Shown here piece by piece: positions 40,907 to 49,537 of a DNA stretch of 64,000 nt; within the stretch, counting starts at the first letter, position 1, and each line of letters starts with the position of its first letter. The stretch lies in NCBI RefSeq assembly GCF_003665435.1, contig NZ_CP023407.1, forward strand, positions 682,001 to 746,000, read 5' to 3'. Position numbers and translations under genes: made by a program. This DNA is from Streptomyces fungicidicus. GTDB lineage: Bacteria; Actinomycetota; Actinomycetes; Streptomycetales; Streptomycetaceae. The notes under the pieces are model-generated. The model saw only the letters and a program-made list of their open reading frames with translations. It was not told the origin of the DNA and did no database searches.

Positions 40907-43031
40907 CGGGCCCTCCCGCCCGCAGCACCCGGTCCGGACGGATGGGCAGGTTCCGGTGGCGTACGCCGGTCGCGTGCCAGACGGCGTTGGCGACGGCGGC
41001 CGCCGCGCCGACGATGCCGATCTCGCCGATGCCCTTGATGCCGACGGGGTCGTCGGGGTCCGGGTCGTCGACCCAGTCCGCCTCGATCGCCGGCACGTCG
41101 GCGTGGGTCGCGACGTGGTAGCCGGCCAGGTCGGCGCCGTAGAGGCCGCCCGAGGCGGGGTCGCGGACCGCCTCCTCGTGCAGGGCCATGGAGATGCCCC
41201 AGGCCATGCCGCCGACGAGCTGGCCGCGGGCGGTGAGCGGGTTGACGATGCGGCCCGCGGCGAAGACGCCGAGCATCCGGCGCACCCGCACCTCGCCGGT
41301 GGCGACGTCCACGGCCACCTCGGCGAACTGCGCCCCGAACGAGTGCCGTTCGCGCTGCGCGAGGGCGCCGACGGCGGCCGTGGTGTCGGAGCGCACGGTG
41401 ACGCCCTCCGGGGGCACGGTGCCTCCCGGCACGAGCCGCTCCCGCAGTTCCCCGGCGGCGGCCGTGACCGCCCAGGCCCAGGAACGGGTGCCCATGGAGC
41501 CGCCGGCGATCATCGCCGGACCGTAGTCGCTGTCGCCGATCCGCACCCGGACCCGCTCCACCGGCACCCGCAGCGCGTCGGCGGCGACCAGGGTGAGCGC
41601 GGTGCGGGCGCCGGTGCCGATGTCGGCCGCCGAGATCCGCACGGTGAAGGTGCCGTCCGGCTCCGCCGTCACCGCCGCCGTGGACGGCATGGCGCCAGCG
41701 GGGAAGGAGGCCGCCGCCGTGCCGGTGCCGAGGAGCCACCGTCCGTCGCGGCGCACGCCGGGACGCGGGTCGCGGCCGGCCCAGCCGAAGCGGCGGGCGC
41801 CCTCCCGGAAGCAGGCGGCGAGGTTGCGCCCGCCGAACGGCAGCCCGGAGACCGGGCCCCGCTCCGGCTCGTTGCGCAGCCGCAGCTCGACCGGGTCGAG
41901 GCCGCACTTCTCGGCCAGTTCGTCGAGCGCGGCCTCGATCGCGAACGACCCCGGCGCCTCGCCCGGCGCGCGCATCCACGTCGGGGACGGCACGTCCAGC
42001 CGCACGACCCGGTTCTCGGTGCGGTGGGCGTCGGCGTCGTACATGACGCGCGCCACGCCCGCGCTCGGCTCGACGAACTCCCAGACCGTCGACGTCCGGC
42101 TGACCGAGCGGTGGTCCAGGGCGCGCAGCCGGCCGCCGTCGTCCGCGCCGAGCCGGACCCGCTGGACGGTGGGGCTGCGGTGACCGGTGAGCGTGAACAT
42201 CTGACGGCGGGTCAGCACGACCCGCACCGGCCGGCGCAGGGCGGTCGCGGCCATGACCGCGGACACCTGGTGGGCCCGTACCCCCTTGCTGCCGAAGCCG
42301 CCGCCGACGTGGTCGGAGCGCACCCGCACCGCGGAGTGGTCCAGGGAGAACATCCGGGCGAGCTCGTCGGCGACCCAGGTGGCGCCCTGGTTGGAGTCGA
42401 CGACCTCGAGCCTGCCCTCGTCCCACAGGGCGGTCGCCGCGTGCGGCTCCATCATGCCGTGGTGTTCCTCGGGCGTGGTGTACTCCTCGTCCACCACATG
42501 GACGGAGCCGGCGAGTCCGGCCTCCAGATCGCCCTTCTCGGTCAGGGCGGGCATGTGGCCGTCCACCGGATACGCGTCCGGACGGGCGCCGGAGAGCGCG
42601 GTGTCGTGCGGCTCCGGCTCATAGGTGACGACGAGCGCCTCGGCGGCCTCCCGGGCCTGCTCCGGCGTCTCCGCGACGACCAGCGCGACGGGCCAGCCGG
42701 CGTGCGGGACCCGGTCGTTCTGGAAGACCGCGGCCGTCGGGTCCGGCGGTACACCCAGCATGCCGACGTAGTCGGTCTCCAGGCGCGGGGCGTTGCCGTG
42801 GTGCAGGACGGTGATCACGCCCGGCATGTCGAGCACGGGCCCGGTCCCGACGGACGCGATCCGGCCGCGGGCGACGGTGGAGAGCACCAGCCAGCCGTGG
42901 GCGAGGCCGGCGAAGGGGATCTCGCCGGCGTAGCGGGCGGCGCCGGTGACCTTGTCGCGGCCCTCGACGCGGGTGTGCGCGGTGCCGACGGCGTCCGTCC
43001 GCGGCGCGGCGCCGGTCGTGGCGGTGGTCAT
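40899..43031 (-). CDS. Molybdenum hydroxylase large (Mo-cofactor) subunit, aldehyde oxidase/xanthine dehydrogenase family
   Basis: 710 aa. The a/b hammerhead domain begins HTRVEGRDKVTGAARYAGEI. The molybdopterin-binding domain has the conserved Gln-rich region QVSAVMAATALRRPVRVVLTRRQMF, GGGFGSKG, and the C-terminal catalytic-site segment GIGEIGIVGAAAAVANAVWHATG containing the Glu base. The ATG at 43031 forms ATGA with the FAD-subunit stop. The family oxidises aldehydes, purines or N-heterocycles by water-derived hydroxylation; with the PaoB-like FAD subunit, aldehydes are the best guess. No Tat signal, so cytosolic. Confidence 0.92.
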   Translation of the reverse strand: MTTATTGAAPRTDAVGTAHTRVEGRDKVTGAARYAGEIPFAGLAHGWLVLSTVARGRIASVGTGPVLDMPGVITVLHHGNAPRLETDYVGMLGVPPDPTAAVFQNDRVPHAGWPVALVVAETPEQAREAAEALVVTYEPEPHDTALSGARPDAYPVDGHMPALTEKGDLEAGLAGSVHVVDEEYTTPEEHHGMMEPHAATALWDEGRLEVVDSNQGATWVADELARMFSLDHSAVRVRSDHVGGGFGSKGVRAHQVSAVMAATALRRPVRVVLTRRQMFTLTGHRSPTVQRVRLGADDGGRLRALDHRSVSRTSTVWEFVEPSAGVARVMYDADAHRTENRVVRLDVPSPTWMRAPGEAPGSFAIEAALDELAEKCGLDPVELRLRNEPERGPVSGLPFGGRNLAACFREGARRFGWAGRDPRPGVRRDGRWLLGTGTAAASFPAGAMPSTAAVTAEPDGTFTVRISAADIGTGARTALTLVAADALRVPVERVRVRIGDSDYGPAMIAGGSMGTRSWAWAVTAAAGELRERLVPGGTVPPEGVTVRSDTTAAVGALAQRERHSFGAQFAEVAVDVATGEVRVRRMLGVFAAGRIVNPLTARGQLVGGMAWGISMALHEEAVRDPASGGLYGADLAGYHVATHADVPAIEADWVDDPDPDDPVGIKGIGEIGIVGAAAAVANAVWHATGVRHRNLPIRPDRVLRAGGPGA

Positions 43032-44020
43032 CGGGCGGCCTCCTCGGCGAGTTCGGAGAGCACGGCCACCACGAGGTTGCGCATGAGTGTCACCTTGTAT
43101 CCGTTGTCGGGCAGCGGCCTGGCGGCCGCGAGTTCGGCGTCCGCCGCCGCCGCGAAGGACTCCGCGGTGGCAGGTGCTCCGTTGAGCACGGCTTCGGCGG
43201 CGCGGGCCCGCCAGGGCCGGGACGCGACCGCCCCGAGGGCGAGCCGGGCCTCGCGCACGACTCCGCCGCCGACGTCGAGCGCGGCGGCGACCGAGCCGAT
43301 CGCGAAGGCGTACGAGGCGCGTTCGCGGACCTTGCGGTAGCGGGAGCGGGCGGCGACCGGCGCGGGCGGCAGGGTGACGCCGGTGACGAGCGCGCCGGGC
43401 GGCAGGGCGGTCTCCCGGTGCGGGGTGTCCCCCACCGGCAGATAGAAGTCGGCCAGCGGCAACTCCCCTTCGCCGTCCGCGGTCCGGTAGGTGACGACGG
43501 CGTCGAACGCGGTCAGCGCCACGCCCATGTCGGAGGGGTGCACGGCCACGCAGTGGCCGGAGGCGCCCAGGATGGCGTGGTTGTGGTGCTCGCCCTCGAC
43601 CGCGGGGCAACCGCTGCCGGGGCGGCGCTTGTTGCAGGGCTTGGTCACGTCGGTGAAGTAGCCGCAGCGGGTGCGCTGGAGCAGGTTCCCGCCGACGGTC
43701 GCCATGTTGCGCAGCTGCCCGGAGGCGCCGGCGAGCACGGCCTGGGTGAGGGCGGGGTAATTCCGGCGGACGCCGGGGTGGGCGGCCAGGTCGCTGTTGG
43801 TGACGGTGGCTCCGATGCGCAGCCCGCCGTCGCCGGCCGGCTCGATCCGGTCCAGCGGCAGGCCGCGGACGTCGACGAGCCGGGCCGGGCGCTCGACGCC
43901 GTTCTTCATCAGGTCGACGAGGTTGGTGCCGCCGCCGAGGTAGCGGGCGTCCGGGTCGCCGCCGAGCAGCGCCACGGCTCCGGACACGTCGTCGGCGCGC
44001 CGGTAGTCGAACTCCCTCAT
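43028..44020 (-). CDS. Molybdenum hydroxylase FAD subunit with predicted 4Fe-4S cluster (PaoB-like)
   Basis: 330 aa. The FAD-binding PCMH domain has YLGGGTNLVDLMKNG and MATVGGNLLQR. Between them and the C-terminus comes RCGYFTDVTKPCNKRRPGSGCPAV followed by HAILGASGHCVAVHPSDM: four Cys spaced as in E. coli PaoB, which binds a [4Fe-4S] cluster absent from ordinary xanthine dehydrogenases. The start at 44020 overlaps the 2Fe-2S gene stop by 4 nt. It passes electrons from the 2Fe-2S subunit to FAD and an external acceptor. Confidence 0.91.
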   Translation of the reverse strand: MREFDYRRADDVSGAVALLGGDPDARYLGGGTNLVDLMKNGVERPARLVDVRGLPLDRIEPAGDGGLRIGATVTNSDLAAHPGVRRNYPALTQAVLAGASGQLRNMATVGGNLLQRTRCGYFTDVTKPCNKRRPGSGCPAVEGEHHNHAILGASGHCVAVHPSDMGVALTAFDAVVTYRTADGEGELPLADFYLPVGDTPHRETALPPGALVTGVTLPPAPVAARSRYRKVRERASYAFAIGSVAAALDVGGGVVREARLALGAVASRPWRARAAEAVLNGAPATAESFAAAADAELAAARPLPDNGYKVTLMRNLVVAVLSELAEEAAR

Positions 44021-44574
44021 GCCGCGGCCTCCTCGGTCCCGGTGCGGTTCTCCGCGGCGGCGCGGGAGACCGCCTCGACGATCTGTACATAGGCGCTGCA
44101 GCGGCACAGGTTGCCGCTCATGCGTTCCCTGATCTCCTCCGGGGTCAGGGGCGGCGGTCCCGCTTCGGGGGATACGTCCCCGGTGACGGCGCTGGGCCAG
44201 CCCGCCGCGTGCTCCTCGATCACGGCGACGGCCGAACAGATCTGGCCGGGGGTGCAGTAGCCGCACTGGAAGCCGTCCAGGTCGAGGAAGGCCTGCTGCA
44301 CGGGGTGCAGCCGGTCCCCGTCGGCCAGGCCCTCCACGGTGGTGACCTCCCGCTGGTCCGACGCGACGGCCAGTTGCAGGCAGGAGACGGTGCGGCGGCC
44401 GTCGACCAGGACCGTGCAGGCGCCGCACTGTCCGTGGTCGCAGCCCTTCTTGGTGCCGGTCAGGTCGAGGCGCTCGCGCAGGGCGTCGAGCAGGGTGGTG
44501 CGGTGGTCGACGGACAGCGTGTGCTTCTCGCCGTTGATGTTCAGGGTGACGGTGCTGGACGTCGAGGGGGCCAT
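44017..44574 (-). CDS. Molybdenum hydroxylase 2Fe-2S subunit
   Basis: 185 aa. The plant-type cluster motif CDHGQCGACTVLVDGRRTVSC and the second cluster CGYCTPGQI...CRCSAY are complete. No Tat signal at the N-terminus (MAPSTSSTVTLNINGEKHTL), unlike periplasmic PaoA. First gene of the leftward operon 2Fe-2S, FAD, Mo subunit, xdhC. GAAAGAAGG precedes the ATG. Two palindromes upstream suggest control by the divergent TetR. Confidence 0.93.
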   Translation of the reverse strand: MAPSTSSTVTLNINGEKHTLSVDHRTTLLDALRERLDLTGTKKGCDHGQCGACTVLVDGRRTVSCLQLAVASDQREVTTVEGLADGDRLHPVQQAFLDLDGFQCGYCTPGQICSAVAVIEEHAAGWPSAVTGDVSPEAGPPPLTPEEIRERMSGNLCRCSAYVQIVEAVSRAAAENRTGTEEAAA

Positions 44575-44750
44575 GAGCAGCCTTCTTTCAGGGATCTGGA
44601 AGGCGGACGAGTCGATGACGTGGGGGCTGTACGGGGCGTGGGGCGTTCGGGAACATGTGCGGGGGCGGGAGGGCAGGGAGACCGGTGGTCCCGGGGCATG
44701 CCGCCGGCCGTCCCGCGCCGTTCGTGTCCGCCGATACGATGGATCCGAAG

Positions 44751-44795
44751 CGGACAGCTGTCCGATACCCCGGAAACGTAGTGGACAGTTGTCCG
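44751..44795. promoter_or_regulatory. Paired TetR operators ahead of the Mo-hydroxylase operon
   Basis: CGGACAGCTGTCCG (44751-44764) is a perfect 14-bp palindrome; TGGACAGTTGTCCG (44782-44795) is a near copy. Centres are 31 bp apart, three helical turns. The TetR gene starts 43 bp downstream and the operon 176 bp to the left. Confidence 0.82.
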
Positions 44796-44838
44796 GTTAA
44801 CAAGGACGGGTTTCGGCCATGGTCCGGGAGGAGGACGA

Positions 44839-45453
44839 GTGGGACACCGGAAGGACGCACCCCCGTGCGCGGAGGCGCCCGGGAGCCCGGCCGCGCCCCG
44901 GCGCTCGGACGCGCAGCGCAACCGCGAGCGGATCCTGGAAGTGGCCCTGGCCGAACTGACGCGCTCGGCGGACGCGCCGCTGAGCGTGATCGCCAGGAAG
45001 GCGGGCGTCGGGCAGGGCACGTTCTACCGCAACTTCCCCAGCCGTGAGGCGCTCGTCCTGGAGATCTACCGGCACGAGATGCGGCAGGTGGCCGACAGCG
45101 CGGCGCAGTTGCTGAGCACCCGGGAGCCCGACTGCGCGCTGCGCGCGTGGATGGACGGGCTCGCCCGGTTCGCCATGGCCAAGGCCGGTCTGGCCGACGC
45201 CATCCGGCAGGCCACCAGCGGGCCGGGCAGCCCCGCCAAGCCGGGGCACACCCCGGTGACCGACGCCGCCGAACTCCTGCTGCGCAGCTGCGAGGAGGCC
45301 GGGGTCATCCGCCCGGGGGTGACCGCGGACGACCTCGTCCTCGCCATCGGCGGCCTCTGGCAGCTCGACCCCACCGAGGACTGGCAGCCGCGCGCCGGCC
45401 GCCTGCTGGACCTGGTCATGGACGGCCTGCGCGCGGGAGCGCCGGGGCGGTAG
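44839..45453 (+). CDS. TetR-family regulator, divergent from the Mo-hydroxylase operon
   Basis: 204 aa. HTH NRERILEVALAELTRSADAPLSVIARKAGVGQGTFYRNFPSREALV, then a helical effector domain. GTG 44839 follows GGAGGAGGA. The two GGACA-type palindromes upstream match the expected autorepressor arrangement. The inducer is probably a substrate of the oxidoreductase, for example an aldehyde. Confidence 0.9.
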   Translation: MGHRKDAPPCAEAPGSPAAPRRSDAQRNRERILEVALAELTRSADAPLSVIARKAGVGQGTFYRNFPSREALVLEIYRHEMRQVADSAAQLLSTREPDCALRAWMDGLARFAMAKAGLADAIRQATSGPGSPAKPGHTPVTDAAELLLRSCEEAGVIRPGVTADDLVLAIGGLWQLDPTEDWQPRAGRLLDLVMDGLRAGAPGR

Positions 45454-45519
45454 TCCCGGAGCGCGGACCGTCGGCGCCGCCCCGCGGAGGCGTCGTCAGG
45501 GCACCCCCGGCCCGCGCGC

Positions 45520-46425
45520 TCAGGCGACCGCCGTGCGGGCCAGCTCCCGCAGTTCCCGCAGGGCCTCCGCGACCGCCGGGCGGGTGTGGCCGCCGCCGCG
45601 GGTGCAGGTCAGCAGTCTGCGGTGCGGGTCGCCGGTGCAGCGCACCCGGGTGATCGGCAGGTCCGGGGCGAGGCGGGCGAGACGCGGGATCAGGGCGACG
45701 CCCATGCCGTGGGCGACGAGGTGCGCGATGACGTTCCAGTCGTGGGCGTGGTGCACGACGTCCGGGGCGAAGCCGGCCGCCCCGCACGCGGCCATCACAT
45801 GGGGCCGGCAGGGACTCTCCGGCACCGGCGCGATCCACGGCTCGCGCGCCGCCTCGGCGAGGCCGATCCGCTCGCGTCCGGCCAGCGGGTGCGCGGCGGG
45901 GACCACCAGGTCGAACGGGTCGTCCAGCAGGGGCTGCTGGTCGAACCGGGTGTCGCCCAGCGGCGGGTTGAGCGGGGTGGACTCGACGACGGCCAGATCG
46001 GCGGCCCCCTCGAAGAGCAGGTCGAAGCTCTGCGGCACCACCGCCTCCGTGATCCGCACCGACAGCCGCGGATGCCGCTCCCCCAGCCGGGCCGCCATCG
46101 GCGCCAGCAGCACCGAGACGGCCACCGGGAACCCTGTGACACGCAGCACCCCGGCCGGGGCGCCGTGATCGGCGCGCAGGTCCCGTTCCGCCTGGTCCCA
46201 GCGCGCCTGGATGGCGTCGGCGTGCGCCAGCAGACTCTCGGCGGCGGGGGTCAGCTTCACTCCGCGCCCCTGCGGTTCCAGCAGGTCGACGTCCAGGTCA
46301 CGGGCGAGCTGACGGATCTGCTGGGAGGCGGCCGACGGAGTGAAGTGCAGGGCGCGGGCGGCCGCGGTGACCGTGCCGTAGTGGGCGACCGCCCTGAGGA
46401 CGTGCAGCCGGCGCAGATCAATCAT
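45520..46425 (-). CDS. LysR-family transcriptional regulator
   Basis: 301 aa. Winged HTH at residues 1-60 (DLRRLHVLRAVAHYGTVTAAARALHFTPSAASQQIRQLARDL) and a LysR substrate-binding domain. The start at ATG 46425 opens on the HTH; the frame continues to 46509 without family homology. Convergent with the TetR gene and divergent from the small zinc-ribbon gene, whose control it may share. Confidence 0.88.
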   Translation of the reverse strand: MIDLRRLHVLRAVAHYGTVTAAARALHFTPSAASQQIRQLARDLDVDLLEPQGRGVKLTPAAESLLAHADAIQARWDQAERDLRADHGAPAGVLRVTGFPVAVSVLLAPMAARLGERHPRLSVRITEAVVPQSFDLLFEGAADLAVVESTPLNPPLGDTRFDQQPLLDDPFDLVVPAAHPLAGRERIGLAEAAREPWIAPVPESPCRPHVMAACGAAGFAPDVVHHAHDWNVIAHLVAHGMGVALIPRLARLAPDLPITRVRCTGDPHRRLLTCTRGGGHTRPAVAEALRELRELARTAVA

Positions 46426-46561
46426 GAAGTCCACGCTTAACGATGGCGTGCACAAAGTCAACCTGGACGTGTAAGGACGGTACGGAGCACCCTTGCCGTG
46501 TCGCGACAATCAATGGACACCCCCACAGCGAAGACACGTACCGAGGATCCAAGGAGTCACC

Positions 46562-46798
46562 ATGACCAGCTCGACCGGCGCCACGGGGACGACCGGTACC
46601 TTCTGCCCGTACTGCGGGTGGCCGGACGACGCCGAGCCGTTCCAGGTGGTCTCCCGGCACGGCACCGCGGAGGGCAGCACGGTGTGGACCCGCTGCGGCT
46701 GCGGCTCGCTGCAGGTCCGTGCCGTCGACGGGCGCGGCGCCCGCATCGTCTCCCGCAGCCGGCCCGCGGACGTCTGGAGCCGGGCCGCCGGACAGTGA
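46562..46798 (+). CDS. Small zinc-ribbon-like protein
   Basis: 78 aa. A CPYCGWPDDAE motif and a later WTRCGCGSLQ give three or four Cys able to hold one zinc; the spacing is that of a rubredoxin-like ribbon. The rest is Thr/Ser/Gly-rich and low in conserved residues. AAGGAG lies 5 nt before ATG 46562. No enzyme domain. It may be a metal sensor or a small subunit; the divergent LysR gene is its only neighbour hint. Confidence 0.6.
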   Translation: MTSSTGATGTTGTFCPYCGWPDDAEPFQVVSRHGTAEGSTVWTRCGCGSLQVRAVDGRGARIVSRSRPADVWSRAAGQ

Positions 46799-46873
46799 GC
46801 CGCCGGGGAGGCCGTTGACAGGGGCCCGCCCCGGCCGTACTAATCGAGGCCGGAGCAGGCAGGAGGCGTCGAC

Positions 46874-48058
46874 GTGCGGAAACTCCCCTTGACCGGGGTC
46901 ACGGTGGTCAGCGTGGAGCAGGCGGTGGCCGCGCCCTACGCCACCCGGCAACTGGCCGACCTCGGCGCCCGGGTGATCAAGGTGGAGCGGCCTGGCGAGG
47001 GGGACTTCGCCCGCCGCTACGACACCACCGTGCACGGCCACTCCAGCTACTTCGTCTGGATCAACCGCTCCAAGGAGTCCCTCACGCTGGATCTGAAGGA
47101 CCCGCGCGGCCGCGAGATCCTGCACGGACTGCTCGAGGACGCCGACGTGTTCGTGCAGAACCTGGCTCCGGGCGCGGCCGGCCGGCTCGGTCTGGGCGCC
47201 GAGGAGCTGACCCGCCGCTACCCGCGGCTGATCCCGTGCACCGTCTCCGGGTACGGCACGGACGGCCCCTGGGCGGACCGCAAGGCGTACGACCTGCTGA
47301 TGCAGTGCCAGACGGGACTGGTGTCGCTGACCGGGACACCGGAGGGGACGGCCCGCACGGGCATCTCCGTCGCCGACATCGCCGCCGGGATGTACGCCTA
47401 CAGCGGGGTGCTCACCGCCCTGTACACGCGCGCCACCACGGGCACGGCGCACCCGGTGGAGGTGTCCCTGTTCGAGGCGCTCGCCGAGTGGATGGGCCAG
47501 CCCGCGTACTACACCCGCTACGGCGGCGCGCAGCCCCCGCGGCTGGGCACCCAGCACGCCACCATCGCCCCGTACGGCACCTACCGGGCCGCCGACGGAC
47601 GCGAGGTGCTGTTCTCCGTCCAGAACGAGCGCGAGTGGGCCGCGCTGTGCGAGAAGTTCCTCGGCCGGCCGGAGCTGACCGCCGATCCCCGCTTCGCCAC
47701 CGGTTCCGACCGCGTGGCCCACCGGGACGAACTGAACACGGTCATCGCCGAGCGCGTCGCCCGCCAGGACGCCGCGAAGCTGCTCGAGGAACTGGAGGCG
47801 ATCGGCGTCGCCTGCGCCGGGGTCAACGACGTCGCCGCCTTCCTCGACCACCCGGTGCTCGCCGCCCGCGACCGCTGGCGCGAGGTGGCGGTGCCGGGCG
47901 CCACCGTGGAGGCGCTGCTGCCGCCCGCCGACCTCGCCGGTCTGCCGGCGCGCATGGACCCGGTGCCGGCCGTCGGCGAGCACACGGAGTCGATCCTGAG
48001 GGAACTGGGCCGTTCCGCCGAGGAGATCGAGGCCCTGCGCGCGGCCGGGGTCGTCTGA
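46874..48058 (+). CDS. CaiB/BaiF-family CoA-transferase
   Basis: 394 aa class III CoA-transferase. Family features: VVSVEQAVAAPYATRQLADLGARVIKVERP, the loop NRSKESLTLDLKDPRGRE, catalytic Asp140 in KAYDLLMQCQTG, and the C-terminal GVACAGVNDVAAFLDHPVL. It moves CoA between carboxylates. The substrate is unknown: formate/oxalate, carnitine, racemase and bile-acid versions exist. GTG start; GCAGGAGG precedes it. No dedicated partner gene is seen. Confidence 0.92.
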   Translation: MRKLPLTGVTVVSVEQAVAAPYATRQLADLGARVIKVERPGEGDFARRYDTTVHGHSSYFVWINRSKESLTLDLKDPRGREILHGLLEDADVFVQNLAPGAAGRLGLGAEELTRRYPRLIPCTVSGYGTDGPWADRKAYDLLMQCQTGLVSLTGTPEGTARTGISVADIAAGMYAYSGVLTALYTRATTGTAHPVEVSLFEALAEWMGQPAYYTRYGGAQPPRLGTQHATIAPYGTYRAADGREVLFSVQNEREWAALCEKFLGRPELTADPRFATGSDRVAHRDELNTVIAERVARQDAAKLLEELEAIGVACAGVNDVAAFLDHPVLAARDRWREVAVPGATVEALLPPADLAGLPARMDPVPAVGEHTESILRELGRSAEEIEALRAAGVV

Positions 48059-48065
48059 CCCCCGG

Positions 48066-48713
48066 CTACGCCTGCCGCTGGTGCAGCGCGTCCAGGACGT
48101 CCTCGTCCGTCAGCTGGTCGAACTCCTCGTACCACTGGCCCACCGCCATGAACGCGGCCGGCTCGTGCAGACAGAGCACCTCGTCGGCCTCGGAGCGCAT
48201 CAGCGCGAGGCCCTCCGCGGCGCCGACCGGAACGGCCAGCACGAGACGGCCGGGGTCCTGGGCCCGCGCGGCGCGCAGCGCGGCGCGGGCGGTCGAACCG
48301 GTGGCCAGTCCGTCGTCGACGACGATCACGGTCCTTCCGCGCGTGTCGGGCGGCGGGCGGCCCTGGCGGTAGCGCTCCTCGCGGCGCCGCAGTTCGGCGC
48401 GCTCGCGCGCGACGACGGCCGCGAGATCGGACTCGCTCAGGCCCAGCCGGAACAGGGAGTCCTCGTCGAACACCGGAACCCCGTCGCCGGCCATCGCGCC
48501 GACGCCGAACTCCTCGTGGAAGGGCGCGCCGATCTTCCGTACGACGAGGACGTCGAGCGGGGCGTCGAGCGCGTGGGCGACCTCGGCGGCGACGGCGACG
48601 CCGCCGCGGGGCAGGGCCAGCACGACCGGGTCGGGCAGGGCCCCCTCGTCCCGCCTCTCCCGCAGCCGCGCGGCCAGTTCACGGCCGGCCTGCCGGCGGT
48701 CACGGAACCGCAT
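48066..48713 (-). CDS. Phosphoribosyltransferase-domain protein
   Basis: 215 aa. The PRPP loop VIVVDDGLATGSTARAA and the upstream loop VVLALPRGGVAVAAEVA place it in the type I PRTase superfamily. The length and the KIGAPFHEEFGVGAMAG segment resemble the 'putative phosphoribosyl transferase' group (PRTases used for salvage or regulation) rather than Apt or Hpt. ATG 48713 is used because homology starts there; the frame continues to 48854. It faces the CoA-transferase gene, 8 bp apart. Confidence 0.85.
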   Translation of the reverse strand: MRFRDRRQAGRELAARLRERRDEGALPDPVVLALPRGGVAVAAEVAHALDAPLDVLVVRKIGAPFHEEFGVGAMAGDGVPVFDEDSLFRLGLSESDLAAVVARERAELRRREERYRQGRPPPDTRGRTVIVVDDGLATGSTARAALRAARAQDPGRLVLAVPVGAAEGLALMRSEADEVLCLHEPAAFMAVGQWYEEFDQLTDEDVLDALHQRQA

Positions 48714-48840
48714 GACGGATGCACTCCCTCCGCACGAAGACGGCACCTGAGGCACCTGTTCCGCACCCGTGTACCCCTCCCGCCTCCGCGCGAAGCACCT
48801 CACGGGGCATGGGCGGGCGCGACTCGGGCAGGCGAGATCC

Positions 48841-49275
48841 ATGGTCGGTGACACGGGTGACTACGCGAACGGGCACCGGGCGGTGTCGCAGGAGGACGAG
48901 GTCCGCATCGAGGCCTGGGCGGCGAGCAGGGAGAACTGTCTCGCGGAGGCGGTGGCGGCGATGGTGGAGTGCTTCGCCGACGTCTCCGGGGTGCGGCCGA
49001 CCGGCGTGGGCCGCGTCCGTCTGGAAGAGTCCAGCGACGACGATCTTCTGGCCTCCCTGCTGGACGAGATCCTTTACCGGCTGGAGGAGCACGGACAGGT
49101 CCCGGTCGACGTGGAGGCGGACGCGGCCGAGGGCGGACTGGACGTACGGCTGGCACTGGCCGCCCTCACCGACGTGAGGCTCACCGGCCCCCCGCCCACG
49201 GCGGTGGCCTGGGAGGACCTGCGCATCCACCCGGGCCCGTACGGCTGGTCGTGCGCCCTCACGGTAGAAGCGTGA
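48841..49275 (+). CDS. Archease-like protein
   Basis: 144 aa archease fold. GHRAVSQEDEVRIEAWAASRENCLAEAVAAMVECFADVSG and the SSDDDLLASLLDEILYRLEE block are recognisable. Archease normally activates the RNA ligase RtcB by helping its GTP-dependent guanylation. Two departures: the canonical HTAD motif is SQED here, and no rtcB lies in the window. It could be a divergent family member with another partner. ATG 48841 is chosen over an upstream in-frame start at 48769. Confidence 0.72.
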   Translation: MVGDTGDYANGHRAVSQEDEVRIEAWAASRENCLAEAVAAMVECFADVSGVRPTGVGRVRLEESSDDDLLASLLDEILYRLEEHGQVPVDVEADAAEGGLDVRLALAALTDVRLTGPPPTAVAWEDLRIHPGPYGWSCALTVEA

Positions 49276-49285
49276 CAACCACGAA

Positions 49286-49411
49286 CAACCCCTCCGGCGC
49301 GCCGTCCAGCCCCTCCGGCACGCTGTCCCGCCCGCCCGGCGTACCGTCCAACCCCTCCGGCGTACCGTCCAGCCCGCCCGGCGTACCGTCCAACCCCTCC
49401 GGCGTTTGAGG
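49286..49411. repeat. Six 21-bp tandem repeats in gene-free DNA
   Basis: Six units (49286-49306, 49307-49327, 49328-49348, 49349-49369, 49370-49390, 49391-49411) share the pattern CARCCCSYCCGGCRYRCYGTC with drift; the last ends GGCGTTTGAGG. The last unit runs into a sequence I recall as a common Streptomyces intergenic element (CCTCCGGCGTTTGAGGAGC). Lies between the archease stop and the PEBP gene. Confidence 0.8.
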
Positions 49412-49420
49412 AGCGGGGGT

Positions 49421-49439
49421 CCGGGGGCAGCGCCCCCGG
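49421..49439. terminator. Hairpin after the 21-bp array
   Basis: CCGGGGGC/GCCCCCGG, an 8-bp perfect stem with loop AGC, directly after the tandem array. Likely terminator for the archease transcript. Confidence 0.7.
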
Positions 49440-49537
49440 GGACGGGACGGGAAGGGGCGGCGGGGGCGAGGAACCACCGTCCCGGGCACCCCGCACGCCC
49501 CGAATACGCCGGGATGTCACGGGGTACCCCGGGCCAC

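Noticed and set aside
40899..44090. Extension of the Mo-subunit frame upstream to about 1,060 residues
   Set aside because: The upstream part is Arg/Pro-rich and lies out of frame over the FAD-subunit gene; the true start is ATG 43031 with an ATGA overlap.
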